Source: Pseudomonas cichorii
Lineage (GTDB): Bacteria; Pseudomonadota; Gammaproteobacteria; Pseudomonadales; Pseudomonadaceae
Assembly: GCF_018343775.1 (NCBI RefSeq)
Contig: NZ_CP074349.1
Span: 4,640,001 to 4,704,000 of the forward strand
Length of the DNA: 64,000 nt
Direction: 5' to 3'
Made by a program: the position numbers and the translations under genes. The notes beneath the pieces are model-generated. The model ran no database searches. It was given only the letters and a program-made list of their open reading frames with translations, and was not told the origin of the DNA. This document shows, piece after piece, positions 56,157-64,000 of this stretch. Every line of letters begins with the position of its first letter. Within the stretch, counting starts at the first letter, position 1.

Positions 56157-56870
56157 ATGAACATCAATTCGCCTTCCCCTGCCTTGCAAAACTGGCAACC
56201 CCCAGCAATTGAGCCTGCCTCAAGAGCTGTTTCTACTGACAAAATATCAAGCACACCGCCAGCAGCCATCAAGAGGGGGCATGATGCCAATGAAGCGTTT
56301 TATCGATCAGAAGAATCGCCTTGGCTACCCAAGACATCAAAAGGTGAGATTTTAGAGCCTTATAAAAATTTGTCCGACAAAACCACTGAAGACATGAGAA
56401 AAAACTATCTTGATAAAGAGTTAAAGACCTTCAACACGTCCATACATGCCATGTTCGACAATTTTCACGACTTCAAGCAGCAACTCTCCTTTCTGAATAC
56501 GGCGCTGTCAAAGAAACACTTCGGCTTCACGCTCGGCCTGGACCAGCAGATAAAAGTGACCGACCCCGATGGCGTGCTGACACCGGCCGAACTCAGCTAC
56601 CTGACGGAAAGTCTCAATGACCGCAGTGGGCTCAAAAAGAATCTGTTCACCCATGCCAAAAGCGTCATGACATTGACGGATCACTACACCGAGAAGTTCG
56701 GCAACGAGCACAAGCTCAATCTGGAGGCCTACAGCAAGGTCATTGATTACGGCCAGATATTCAGCCGCAACACCATCGGCAACTTCATGAACACCATCAT
56801 CTACCAGATTGAACGCTTTGCGCCCAAGCGAGAGGACAACGAAAAGCCTCTGGTCGATATCCAGGCCTGA
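56157..56870 (+). CDS. Unknown protein, cassette copy 1 gene A (T3SS-signal-like N-terminus)
   Basis: 237 residues; no known domain recognised. The first 35 residues are rich in Ser, Pro and Ala, start MNINSPSP, and have no acidic residue before position 19. That composition resembles type III export signals of P. syringae. The rest is charged and helical. It is paralogous to the protein at 58108: both share LT/SxxE, HAxxxMxLxDHxTEKFG, NL and IDYGxI near the C-terminus and end in VDIQA or IDIRA. It is convergent with an exported-protein gene across a perfect hairpin. Lower GC than the surroundings suggests transfer. Effector, toxin or regulator are all open. Confidence 0.7.
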   Translation: MNINSPSPALQNWQPPAIEPASRAVSTDKISSTPPAAIKRGHDANEAFYRSEESPWLPKTSKGEILEPYKNLSDKTTEDMRKNYLDKELKTFNTSIHAMFDNFHDFKQQLSFLNTALSKKHFGFTLGLDQQIKVTDPDGVLTPAELSYLTESLNDRSGLKKNLFTHAKSVMTLTDHYTEKFGNEHKLNLEAYSKVIDYGQIFSRNTIGNFMNTIIYQIERFAPKREDNEKPLVDIQA

Positions 56871-56879
56871 AACAGACTG

Positions 56880-56907
56880 TTCGCTGCCTGAGCCATCAGG
56901 CAGCGAA
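56880..56907. terminator. Bidirectional hairpin in cassette copy 1
   Basis: TTCGCTGCCTGA (56880-56891) pairs perfectly with TCAGGCAGCGAA (56896-56907) over 12 bases with a four-base loop. It lies between the convergent stops of genes A1 and B1. Confidence 0.8.
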
Positions 56908-56920
56908 ACTTTCCTGTCGT

Positions 56921-57829
56921 TTAACTACCAGACCTGTTAACCAGCGAACGCTTGCAGATATGTCCGAAAGCGTACTCCTGCCGTTTATCGTCCAGGCTTT
57001 CAAGGAGTACATTATGTGCACTGTATTTCCCGACTTTATAACGGGTGCTCCATATATTGTTACCCGTACTCGGGTGAGCAAAATCCCCCGCAAGATCCCC
57101 GCCCTCACAGCGACCGAACTCGATAAACCTTGAAATTTTCCCGCGGCTATCAGAGGTAAGCACTTTATTGATCTCTGCATATCCTTCATGAGGCTCCAGC
57201 CTGAAATCCATGACACCTCCCGCCAATGGATAAGCCTTGCTATCGGTAAAGGTAGCCTCAAGCAATACCTTGGTATAAGCCTGAGTGGCCAGGAAGGAAG
57301 GCCTGGTCAATCCATAAGGAATTTTCAGGAAACCGCCTTCATCATGAAGGTCATACTGCATATGGGGATACGAACCCAACACCATGCGGTAGTCAGCTTT
57401 TCCAAAACTGGCGCCCTCGGCAGCCATCACTCGGACATTGACCCGCGATCCAGGCTTCAAGTCTCGGATGGCTTGCGGCTCCCTATTCGTCTTGGGTTTC
57501 CAGTCGCCATGATCGACTTGATACTCGACCTTCCACATAGCACTTGATGCATCATAGTCAGGCGTCGCCAACAGTACATCCTGACCACGCAATGATATGA
57601 ACCGATAGCGATGCACCGACGCGGCACTCTGCAATGTCTGATTGATCTGGTTAAGGCGGTCACCCAAAAAGGTTGAGGCCTGTCCTGAAACTTCCTGCAC
57701 TTGCGGCGCTTGCCCGGCAGGTAAACCGGGAGACTTGGCTATCTCTTTAGTGTGCGCAAAGGACTGGCATGTCATCACTAAAGCGCCAGACATCAGGAAA
57801 CGATAAAAAAACCTTTTATTCTTAGGCAT
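56921..57829 (-). CDS. Unknown exported protein, cassette copy 1 gene B
   Basis: 302 residues with a Sec signal peptide (FFYRFLMSGALVMTCQSFAHT, cleavage near residue 26). The N-terminal half (about 60-160) looks like a beta-sandwich with YRFISLRGQDVLLATP, LKPGSRVNVRVMAAEG and DYRMVLGSYPHMQ, reminiscent of pre-peptidase C-terminal domains. The C-terminal half has FLATQAYTKVLLEATFTDSK, FGRCEGGDLAGDFAH and FGHICKRSLV. Two conserved cysteines could form a disulfide in the periplasm or outside. It is strongly similar to the protein at 58846-59758. No function is assigned; its convergent partner is gene A1. Confidence 0.75.
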   Translation of the reverse strand: MPKNKRFFYRFLMSGALVMTCQSFAHTKEIAKSPGLPAGQAPQVQEVSGQASTFLGDRLNQINQTLQSAASVHRYRFISLRGQDVLLATPDYDASSAMWKVEYQVDHGDWKPKTNREPQAIRDLKPGSRVNVRVMAAEGASFGKADYRMVLGSYPHMQYDLHDEGGFLKIPYGLTRPSFLATQAYTKVLLEATFTDSKAYPLAGGVMDFRLEPHEGYAEINKVLTSDSRGKISRFIEFGRCEGGDLAGDFAHPSTGNNIWSTRYKVGKYSAHNVLLESLDDKRQEYAFGHICKRSLVNRSGS

Positions 57830-57869
57830 GATAGCTCTCTCAATATTCCATTATTCATCCAGGGCTCTC

Positions 57870-57896
57870 TTGCCACTGACATGCCGGACATAATCA
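57870..57896 (-). repeat. Conserved leader of gene B1 (repeated before B2)
   Basis: TTGCCACTGACATGCCGGAC and the following bases recur with one change at 59796-59823. Both copies lie about 40 bases before the start of a gene B. They mark a duplicated promoter or untranslated leader. Confidence 0.6.
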
Positions 57897-58107
57897 TCAG
57901 AGGTCATGAAGATCAACCCTGGACAACATGAAAAAAGAAAACTCCTACAAAATATAAAACTCAAAACCAATCACCTCCTCTGCAATAGATTTGAGAACAA
58001 CGTCTCACACAAACCTCCTCTCGGAACTTTCCCACAACGTTATCAGGCCAAGTTTTACTTCCAGCGGCCGCTACTGATAGGGAGCCAATTCTATAAAGGA
58101 GCAAGAC

Positions 58108-58794
58108 ATGAATATCAGCAGCGTTGTATCAAATGCGGTGAAACCTCAACTGCCCTCTGTTCAACCCGGCCTTTCAACACCAGCAAAAACGGCTGTTTCA
58201 GAAGCGGAGCCCACCCTGAGTGCCAAAGAGGCACGAGCCAAAGAGTTTTATACGCGGGAGGAAGAGCCATGGAAGGGGAAATTTTACCTATATGGCAACA
58301 ATTCTAGAAGCGCAGAAAAACGCCCCATGACCAAAGAGTTCTATCTACGGCAACTAGAAACGGATGCCTCGATAAATTTGACTATTCAGCAAAGCTACTA
58401 CGATCGCTTTAGAAAAGAGCTTATCGAGCTAAGGCCAGACCTGGCCAACAAAGGTTTCAGTTATACCTTGGGAGACGATGCCCAGATAAAAGTAATCGCG
58501 CCTGAAAACAGCCTGAGCGAGGATGAAATAAAATGGCTTACCGACACACTCAACAATATTGAGGACTTCAAAGAAAACGTTCAGTCTCATGCAAGAATCA
58601 TGATGAAACTTGTCGACCATGACACAGAAAAATTTGGCGGAAAATACATCCTGAACCTCATGAATTTTCAAGACACCATTGATTACGGAAAAATCGTGGC
58701 CATCAGAAAAAACGACCTGAGCGAAGAGTGGATACGGCAGATTCATGAAAATGCAGAGAAACGAGAGCCCTCATTGATTGATATCAGGGCTTGA
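58108..58794 (+). CDS. Unknown protein, cassette copy 2 gene A (T3SS-signal-like N-terminus)
   Basis: 228 residues beginning MNISSVVSNAVKPQLPS. The N-terminus is rich in Ser, Pro, Val and Ala, with no acidic residue before about position 32. It is a diverged paralogue of the protein at 56157, with best agreement in the last third (WLTDTLNN, HARIMMKLVDHDTEKFGG, NFQDTIDYGKI). AAGGAG lies seven bases before the ATG. The two A proteins differ much more than the two B proteins, which suggests faster change of A. It is convergent with the frameshifted gene B2. Function unknown. Confidence 0.7.
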   Translation: MNISSVVSNAVKPQLPSVQPGLSTPAKTAVSEAEPTLSAKEARAKEFYTREEEPWKGKFYLYGNNSRSAEKRPMTKEFYLRQLETDASINLTIQQSYYDRFRKELIELRPDLANKGFSYTLGDDAQIKVIAPENSLSEDEIKWLTDTLNNIEDFKENVQSHARIMMKLVDHDTEKFGGKYILNLMNFQDTIDYGKIVAIRKNDLSEEWIRQIHENAEKREPSLIDIRA

Positions 58795-58804
58795 TTGATA
58801 AAGG

Positions 58805-58833
58805 GGTGATCTGCCGCCTTCAGGCAGATCACC
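58805..58833. terminator. Bidirectional hairpin in cassette copy 2
   Basis: GGTGATCTGCC (58805-58815) pairs perfectly with GGCAGATCACC (58823-58833). It lies at the same place as the hairpin of copy 1 but has a different sequence, so the structure rather than the sequence is kept. Confidence 0.8.
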
Positions 58834-58845
58834 TTGCTTATACTC

Positions 58846-59758
58846 TCAATTTCTGGACCAATTAATCAGCGTTCGCTTGCAGATATGCCCAAAATCATAC
58901 TCATGGGTTTTATCCGCCATACTCCCCAGTAACACATTGACCGCACTGTATTTCCCCACTAAATACTGAGTGCTCCAGGTATTGCGACCATTATGCTTAT
59001 GAACAAAATTACCGGCATATTTACCACTCTCGCAACGATCAAACTCCATAAGTTCCGAAATCCTGCCCGTTGCATCAGAGGTAAAAATTTTAGTAATTTT
59101 TTTCAGCCCGCGATGGGGCTCCAACTCAAAATTCATCACACCACCTTCCAACGGATAAGCCTTGCTATCGGTAAATGTCCCCTCAAGCAATGCCTTCGTA
59201 AAAGCCTGTGTGGCCAGAAAAGGAGGATCGGTCAAACCATAAGGTATTTTCAGCAAACCCTCTTCATCATGAAGGTCATAGCGCATATGGGGGTACGAGC
59301 CGAACACGATGCGGTAACCCGCTTTATCAAATCTGGCGCCGTCAGCGGCCATCACCCGAATATTGATCCGCGCTCCCGGTGTCAGGCTACGAAAAGCCTC
59401 AGGCCCGTTGTATTTCTTGAGCTTCCACTCTCCACCATCGACCTGATATTCAACCTTCCATACGCGATTCAATACACTGAGCCCCGGCGTTGCGAGCAAT
59501 ACATCCTGCCCGCGAATGGCTGTAAAACTATAACGGTCCACCGAGGTGTCGCTCTGTAATGTCTGCTCGATCTGATGAATGCGGTCGCTCAGTACAGTGA
59601 ACGCTTCGCCGTCGATCTCTTGCACCTGTTGTTCCTGCCCGGCAGTCGAAACGGGAAGCTGGAATGCCCCCCTGGGCCTGCGCAAGTGCATGACCTGAAA
59701 ACGCCCATAAACACCCGCATAAGAATGCCGGGTAAAACCAGTTCCAGCGCTTGTTCAT
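58846..59758 (-). pseudogene. Exported protein, cassette copy 2 gene B, frameshifted at a six-G tract
   Basis: The mature part (about 58846-59691) is closely related to the protein at 56921: RGQDVLLATP, FLATQAFTKALLEGTFTDSK, FDRCESGKYAGNF, FGHICKRTLI. Its signal peptide lies upstream in a different frame: MNKRWNWFYPAFLCG then FSGHALAQAQ, from the ATG at 59758 with AAGGA upstream. The switch falls in a run of six G on the coding strand (59672-59667). Removing one G restores a reading frame through AQAQGAFQLPVSTAGQEQ, which aligns with the paralogue. The gene is thus either recently broken, switched by slippage, or affected by a sequencing error. Confidence 0.75.
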
Positions 59759-60146
59759 GATAACTTCCTTATTATTGATTTTATGCAGGGCACCCTTGCC
59801 ACTGACAAGCCGGACATAATCACTCAGGCCCATCATGTTCAATCCCGAATAAAATAAAAGGAAATGTCCTACACTTTTTAATTTCAGAAACCCCTTACGT
59901 TTTTCCGGGCAATATCTCTTGCTAACAAATACCAGCACAATGAAGTCGCCTGGTAGCCCACCAAACGCCCCTGCCTGCCTGAAATCTCCCACGCCACAAG
60001 ACAATTTTTCCCGCAACTGCGGCCAGCGTCTAAGCTTGAGACAAGTGCGACTAACAGGGTGACCGGGCCAATCGATCATGGGCGTATTACGGCATTCCGA
60101 TACCAGGCAAGGTGTGATTTCTGCTGAGCGTCAGGATGACCCTCCC
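59759..60146. other. Intergenic region between gene B2 and the PBP-like gene
   Basis: 388 bases. The first third is AT-rich and holds the duplicated B leader (59796-59823). The rest rises to normal GC and must contain the divergent promoter of the PBP-like gene. No gene is supported, although an alternative start of the PBP-like gene at 60078 falls here. Confidence 0.55.
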
Positions 60147-63100
60147 ATGTCCATGCCACCCCGCCGCAAGCGTTACGGGTGGAGGGTGTTCTGGGTCGTG
60201 GTGACGATGGGCGGCATTGCATTGGGGGCAGCCATTGCCGTCGAAAGCCGCAGTTCAAGGCTTCAGGCAAAGGAGTTCAGCCGCTTTGCCGCCAGCTTGA
60301 GCTATTCGCTCGAACCCGGCCCGAGCGATGCAGTGGTTTATCCCGGTGAGGGGCCTTTTGACAAACGCCTGGGCTATTCGTCGATGGATGAATTCCTGTC
60401 GCGTCTGCTCAAACGCGATTATCTGGTTACCCGGCAGACGCGCTTTTCTCCCGAGCTGTTGCGCTACAGCCAACACGGCTTTTTCGTTCCTTACGAGGAG
60501 AAGATACAGGCTGGCCTGTCGATTACCGACTGCCGCAGTGAACCGCTTTATGAGTTTCGCTATCCGCAGCAACTCTACGCCGACTTTGCCTCCATCCCGC
60601 CCCTGGTGGTGAACAGTCTTTTGTTTATCGAGAACCGTGATCTGCTCGATGAGCAGCAGCCACTGGCCAACCCGGCCGTGGACTGGCCGCGCTTCGCCAA
60701 GGCGGCACTGTCTCAGGTGGCCAAGATATTTGCGATCCCTGGCCAGTCAGCAGGCGGCAGTACCCTGGCGACGCAACTGGAGAAATATCGCCACTCTCCG
60801 GACGGCCTGACGCAATCGGGCTCAGAGAAACTGCGTCAGATGATTTCTGCCAGTGTCCGGGCCTATCTGCCGGGCGAGCAGACCTTGCAGGCACGTCAGC
60901 ATGTGGTGCGTGATTACCTGAACAGCGTGCCATTGTCCGCGGTGCCCGGTCATGGCGAAGTTCATGGCATGGCTGAAGGCTTGCGAGTCTGGTTCGGTGC
61001 CGACTTTGCAAGGACCAATCAGGTACTCGCCTCAGACCCGAAAGACGCAAAGGGCCTGGGCGAAAAAGGTCTGGCGCTGCGCGAGGTGTTATCGCTGGTG
61101 ATTGCCCAGCGTCGTCCGTCCTATTACCTGACCAAAGGCCGACTGGAACTGGCGGATCTCACTGACAGCCATATTCGCTTGCTCGCACAGGCACAGGTCA
61201 TCGATCAACCGCTGGCCAACGCGGCACTGGCCAGCGCGGTCACTTACCGTGACTGGGTACAGCAACCGACAATCCAGCCCATTGAAACCAACAAGGGCAT
61301 CAGTGTGGCGCGCAGCCGGCTGTCCAACCTGCTCAATCGCCCGCTCTATGATCTGGACCGGCTCGATCTGTCAGCCACCAGTACGCTGCAAGGCGAGCTG
61401 CAAAACAGTGTCAGCCAATACCTGCGCGATCTGGCGAACCCGGCCTTCGCGGAGAAAATCGGCCTGTTCGGCGAACGGCTACTGTCACCGGCCAGCACAG
61501 CTCAGGTGCGTTACAGCTTCACTCTGTTCGAGCGCGGGCCGGACGGTTCGCGGGTACGGGTGCAAACCGACAGCACCGACCAGCCGTTCGACATCAACGA
61601 GGGCAGCAAGCTGGAGCTGGGCTCCACTGCCAAGATGCGAGTGCTGACCACTTATCTGGAAATCATCGCCGAGCTGCACGCACGCTACGCCGACATGAGT
61701 GTTACAGCGTTGAGAAAAACCCCGGTCGAAGAACCTGACCGGCTGACCCGCTGGGCTCTGGATTACCTGATACAAAACAAGGACCGTGACCTGGCGAAAA
61801 TGCTCTCTGCGGCCCTGGATCGACAATATTCGGCCAGCCCTGGCGAAAGCTTTTTTACCGGTGGCGGCCTGCATCGCTTCAACAATTTCCGTCGCGAAGA
61901 CAATGAGCGGATTCCGACGCTGCGCGAGTCCCTGCGCGAGTCGATCAACCTGCCCTTCATTCGCCTGATGCGTGATCTGGTGCGCTACAGCACTTATCAG
62001 GCACCCAACAACAGCGCCGCGTTGCTCAAGGATGATGACAACCCCCGTCGCCAGGAATACCTGAGCCAGTTTGCCGACCGAGAAGGCACGGTTTTCCTGC
62101 TGAAGTTCTGGAAACGCTACAAGGACAAGTCCACCCAGGAACGGCTGGACACCTTTCTCGATGGCATCAATCCCACGGCTGTCCGTTTGGCGGCAGTGCA
62201 TCGCTACCTGTTGCCAGGTGCCGATCAGGATACGTTCAATGCCTTCGTCCGCGCCCATCTGGTCGAAACCGGAACCCGCCCGAAACTCACCGAAAAACGC
62301 CTGACAGAGCTTTACAAAAACTACGGGCCTGGCGCCTACGACTTGCCGGATCAGGGTTATATCGCGCGTGTCCACCCTCTGGACCTGTGGTTGCTCGGTT
62401 ACCTGTTGAAATACCCCGACGCCCAGTTCAAGGATGCAGTTGCAGCCAGCCGTCATGAGCGCCAGGAAGTCTATGGCTGGCTGTTCAAGAGCCGACACAA
62501 GAGTGCTCGGGACAGCCGCATCCGCACGATGATGGAAGTCGAGGCGTTTCTGGATATCGAGCAACGCTGGCAGCGTGTGGGTTATCCGTTCGATCATCTG
62601 GTGCCTTCACTGGCTACCGCCATAGGCAGCTCGGGCGACCGACCTGCGGCGCTGGCCGAGTTGATCGGCATCATCCAGAACGACGGTATTCGCCTGCCTG
62701 CCCTGCGCATCGACAGCCTGCACTTTGCTGCTGACACACCTTATGAAACCGTGCTGGCCAGTAACCCTGAACTGGGCAAGCGCGTTCTGCCTTCGGAGGT
62801 CGCGGCAGCCATGCGTGAAGCGCTGTCGCAGGTGGTGGATGGCGGTACGGCCAAGCGTGTGCAAGGCACTTTCAAATTGCAGGATGGCAGCACCCTGGCC
62901 ATGGGCGGCAAGACCGGCACAGGCGACAACCGTATCGAAAGCATTGGCGCGGGTGGACGGGTGATCAGTTCGAGGGCCATCAATCGCACGGCAACCTTTG
63001 TGTTCTACATCGGTGAAAACCACTTTGGCACCCTGACCGCCTTTGTCCCCGGACGCGCCGCCGAAGGTTTCAGGTTTACTTCGGCCCTGCCGGTGCAGGT

Positions 63101-63185
63101 ACTCAAAGGCATGGCGCCCATCCTCACGCCCTATCTGGAAAATGGTGGACAGGCCATGTGCAGCACACCCTCCACACGGCTGTAA
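60147..63185 (+). CDS. PBP1-type protein with degenerate transglycosylase and intact transpeptidase motifs
   Basis: 1012 residues from the start chosen here (ATG 60147 with AGGA upstream); an ATG at 60078 would add 23. A membrane anchor lies near residues 12-32 (VFWVVVTMGGIALGAAIAV). The GT51 region has FIENRDLLDE in place of the usual IEDRRFYEHHG, GGSTLATQLEKYRH, and EKLRQMISASV where family members have RKxxE. The second catalytic glutamate thus appears to be Gln. The penicillin-binding domain has GSTAKMRV (SxxK), SINLPF (SxN) and GGKTGTGDNR (KTG). It is probably a periplasmic peptidoglycan enzyme whose glycan-polymerising part may be weak or dead. It stands alone next to the duplicated cassette. 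Confidence 0.83.
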   Translation: MSMPPRRKRYGWRVFWVVVTMGGIALGAAIAVESRSSRLQAKEFSRFAASLSYSLEPGPSDAVVYPGEGPFDKRLGYSSMDEFLSRLLKRDYLVTRQTRFSPELLRYSQHGFFVPYEEKIQAGLSITDCRSEPLYEFRYPQQLYADFASIPPLVVNSLLFIENRDLLDEQQPLANPAVDWPRFAKAALSQVAKIFAIPGQSAGGSTLATQLEKYRHSPDGLTQSGSEKLRQMISASVRAYLPGEQTLQARQHVVRDYLNSVPLSAVPGHGEVHGMAEGLRVWFGADFARTNQVLASDPKDAKGLGEKGLALREVLSLVIAQRRPSYYLTKGRLELADLTDSHIRLLAQAQVIDQPLANAALASAVTYRDWVQQPTIQPIETNKGISVARSRLSNLLNRPLYDLDRLDLSATSTLQGELQNSVSQYLRDLANPAFAEKIGLFGERLLSPASTAQVRYSFTLFERGPDGSRVRVQTDSTDQPFDINEGSKLELGSTAKMRVLTTYLEIIAELHARYADMSVTALRKTPVEEPDRLTRWALDYLIQNKDRDLAKMLSAALDRQYSASPGESFFTGGGLHRFNNFRREDNERIPTLRESLRESINLPFIRLMRDLVRYSTYQAPNNSAALLKDDDNPRRQEYLSQFADREGTVFLLKFWKRYKDKSTQERLDTFLDGINPTAVRLAAVHRYLLPGADQDTFNAFVRAHLVETGTRPKLTEKRLTELYKNYGPGAYDLPDQGYIARVHPLDLWLLGYLLKYPDAQFKDAVAASRHERQEVYGWLFKSRHKSARDSRIRTMMEVEAFLDIEQRWQRVGYPFDHLVPSLATAIGSSGDRPAALAELIGIIQNDGIRLPALRIDSLHFAADTPYETVLASNPELGKRVLPSEVAAAMREALSQVVDGGTAKRVQGTFKLQDGSTLAMGGKTGTGDNRIESIGAGGRVISSRAINRTATFVFYIGENHFGTLTAFVPGRAAEGFRFTSALPVQVLKGMAPILTPYLENGGQAMCSTPSTRL

Positions 63186-63219
63186 GACCGTTTGTCTGTA
63201 TCTCTTTGCGAAGTTTTTA

Positions 63220-63241
63220 AGATATATCTTAAGGTATATCT
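63220..63241 (+). promoter_or_regulatory. Inverted-repeat operator of the PadR-ferric reductase operon
   Basis: Two ten-base arms, AGATATATCT (63220-63229) and AGGTATATCT (63232-63241), form an almost perfect palindrome around TA. The site is only 16 bases before the padR start, so a bound repressor would block its own operon, as with YqjI/NfeR in E. coli. Confidence 0.7.
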
Positions 63242-63256
63242 AAATCGTAACGAGAG

Positions 63257-63853
63257 ATGAAGACAATGCGTGATGACCCTCACCGCCCCGACGACCGTCC
63301 CCTGCTGCGCGAATATGGCGATGGCCGCGACGGTTTTGAAAAACGCCCCGGCCGTGAACGCGGCGGACGTGGCCCCCGAGTATTCGCTCCGGGCGACTTG
63401 AAGCTGTTGCTGCTGGCCCTGATTGCCGAACAGCCTTGCCATGGTTATGACCTGATCCGCCAGATCGAAGGCATGTTCGATGGCGCCTACAGCCCAAGCC
63501 CCGGCGTGATTTATCCCACCCTGACCTTTCTTGAAGAAAGCGAACTGATCCTGGGCGATGCCCAGGGCGGTAAAAAACGCTACACCATCACTGTTGCCGG
63601 CCTGGAGTCGCTGACCGAGCAGGCCGTTGCGCTGGATGGCGTGCGCATGCGGATCGAAGTCAGCAAGCGCTCTCTGCGCGGGCATGACCGGCCACCGGAG
63701 ATCCATGAAGCGGTACACAACCTGCGGCATGCGCTGCAAATGCACCATGGCCGCTGGAGCCCGGAAGAAATTCTGCGTGTTCGCGACCTGCTCAATGAAA
63801 CCGCTAAATCCATCGTTGATGGCCCCCAATCCGTGTCGGAGAAGTCCGTATGA
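63257..63853 (+). CDS. PadR-family regulator, NfeR (YqjI)-like
   Basis: 198 residues. An Arg/Gly/Asp-rich N-terminal tail (about 1-40) is followed by a PadR winged helix (LKLLLLALIAEQPCHGYDLI, AYSPSPGVIYPTLTFLEES, GGKKRYTITVAG) and a C-terminal dimer helix region. The core resembles E. coli YqjI, which represses itself and the ferric reductase gene yqjH. The N-terminal tail has only one or two histidines and no cysteines, unlike the nickel-binding tail of YqjI, so metal sensing may differ. It overlaps the next gene by four bases. An ATG at 63266 is an alternative start. Confidence 0.88.
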   Translation: MKTMRDDPHRPDDRPLLREYGDGRDGFEKRPGRERGGRGPRVFAPGDLKLLLLALIAEQPCHGYDLIRQIEGMFDGAYSPSPGVIYPTLTFLEESELILGDAQGGKKRYTITVAGLESLTEQAVALDGVRMRIEVSKRSLRGHDRPPEIHEAVHNLRHALQMHHGRWSPEEILRVRDLLNETAKSIVDGPQSVSEKSV

Positions 63854-64000
63854 ATTCGCAGCAATCGATCCATCGCGTCAACCATGAAATCCGAGTGCGC
63901 AAGCTTGAAGTCCTGCGTGTCGCCGAGCTGACCCCGCTGATGCGTCGCGTCACCCTGCACGGGCCACAACTGGCAGGCTTCATCAGCCTGGGCACCGATG
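63850..64000 (+). CDS. Siderophore-interacting protein / ferric reductase (5' part, cut by window end)
   Basis: Only the first 50 codons are present. VRKLEVLRVAELTPLMRRVT and LHGPQLAGFIS match the start of the FAD-binding domain of siderophore-interacting proteins (YqjH/ViuB type), which reduce ferric siderophores in the cytoplasm. The ATGA overlap with the PadR gene gives coupled expression and common control. Confidence 0.85.
   Translation, partial: MNSQQSIHRVNHEIRVRKLEVLRVAELTPLMRRVTLHGPQLAGFISLGTD

Noticed and set aside
56040..58055. HrpL (hrp) box upstream of the gene A copies
   Set aside because: GGAACT and CCAC-like pieces exist near 58023 but with wrong spacing and sequence (consensus GGAACC-N16-CCAC); not supported.
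56921..59758. Gene B proteins as immunity lipoproteins
   Set aside because: The signal peptides lack a lipobox cysteine at the cleavage site in either copy, so lipidation is not supported.

Overview
The window is a stretch of Pseudomonas chromosome. This rests on gene content and order (argF, orphan ABC ATPase, ybaK, glpFKRD, aatJQMP, aauSR, glpM), on REP-type repeats in 3' intergenic gaps, and on GC-rich coding sequence. Two proteins with N-termini resembling type III secretion signals hint at the P. syringae side of the genus, but no species marker is present.

Layout. 1-5803: monothiol glutaredoxin (cut by the left edge), an orphan Mo-bisMGD oxidoreductase, argF with an ABC ATPase, and ybaK. 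6153-11219: the glycerol regulon glpF-glpK-glpR-glpD with candidate GlpR operators. 11282-23323: a sulfate-ester/sulfonate scavenging cluster. It holds an ATPase, a fused double permease, two binding proteins, two LysR regulators, the alkylsulfatase AtsK, a formylglycine-type sulfatase and a TonB-dependent receptor. It sits between glpD and the aat genes, flanked by REP pairs. 23664-30321: the acidic amino acid transporter aatJQMP and its two-component system AauS/AauR. A sigma-54 promoter and two TTCGG-N4-CCGAA sites lie upstream. 30341: glpM.

30790-38461: a GntR regulator divergent from a sigma-54-promoted cluster of five genes: an NRAMP-fold transporter lacking the metal motifs, PxpA (LamB/YcsF), a fused PxpB-PxpC (KipI-KipA), a biotin carboxylase with its own biotin domain, and an OprD-family porin. 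The biotin subunit plus KipI-KipA matches the domain set of urea carboxylase, so this looks like a biotin-dependent lactam or amide catabolic route. 38645-47864: a chemoreceptor, a FrnE-like DsbA, an alpha/beta hydrolase, metE/metR, a Nudix-ddl pair, and a zinc-free ribosomal protein L31 with a Zur-like box.

49019-52804: a three-gene operon of an ABM-VOC fusion, a 640-residue protein resembling the N-terminal part of VioB (violacein pathway), and a separate ferritin-like protein resembling the VioB C-terminal part. It amounts to a split VioB-type enzyme without the usual amino acid oxidase. 52985-55897: a glutamate-synthase-like FMN enzyme and an OpgC-type membrane protein. 56157-59758: a tandem duplication, with lower GC, of a convergent two-gene cassette of unknown function; the second exported protein has a frameshift at a six-G tract. 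60147-64000: a divergent PBP1-type protein, an NfeR-like PadR regulator with its inverted-repeat operator, and the start of a siderophore-interacting ferric reductase.

The strongest candidates for undescribed biology are the biotin-coupled Pxp cluster, the split VioB-like operon and the duplicated convergent cassette. All functional statements come from reading sequence by eye; no searches were run.
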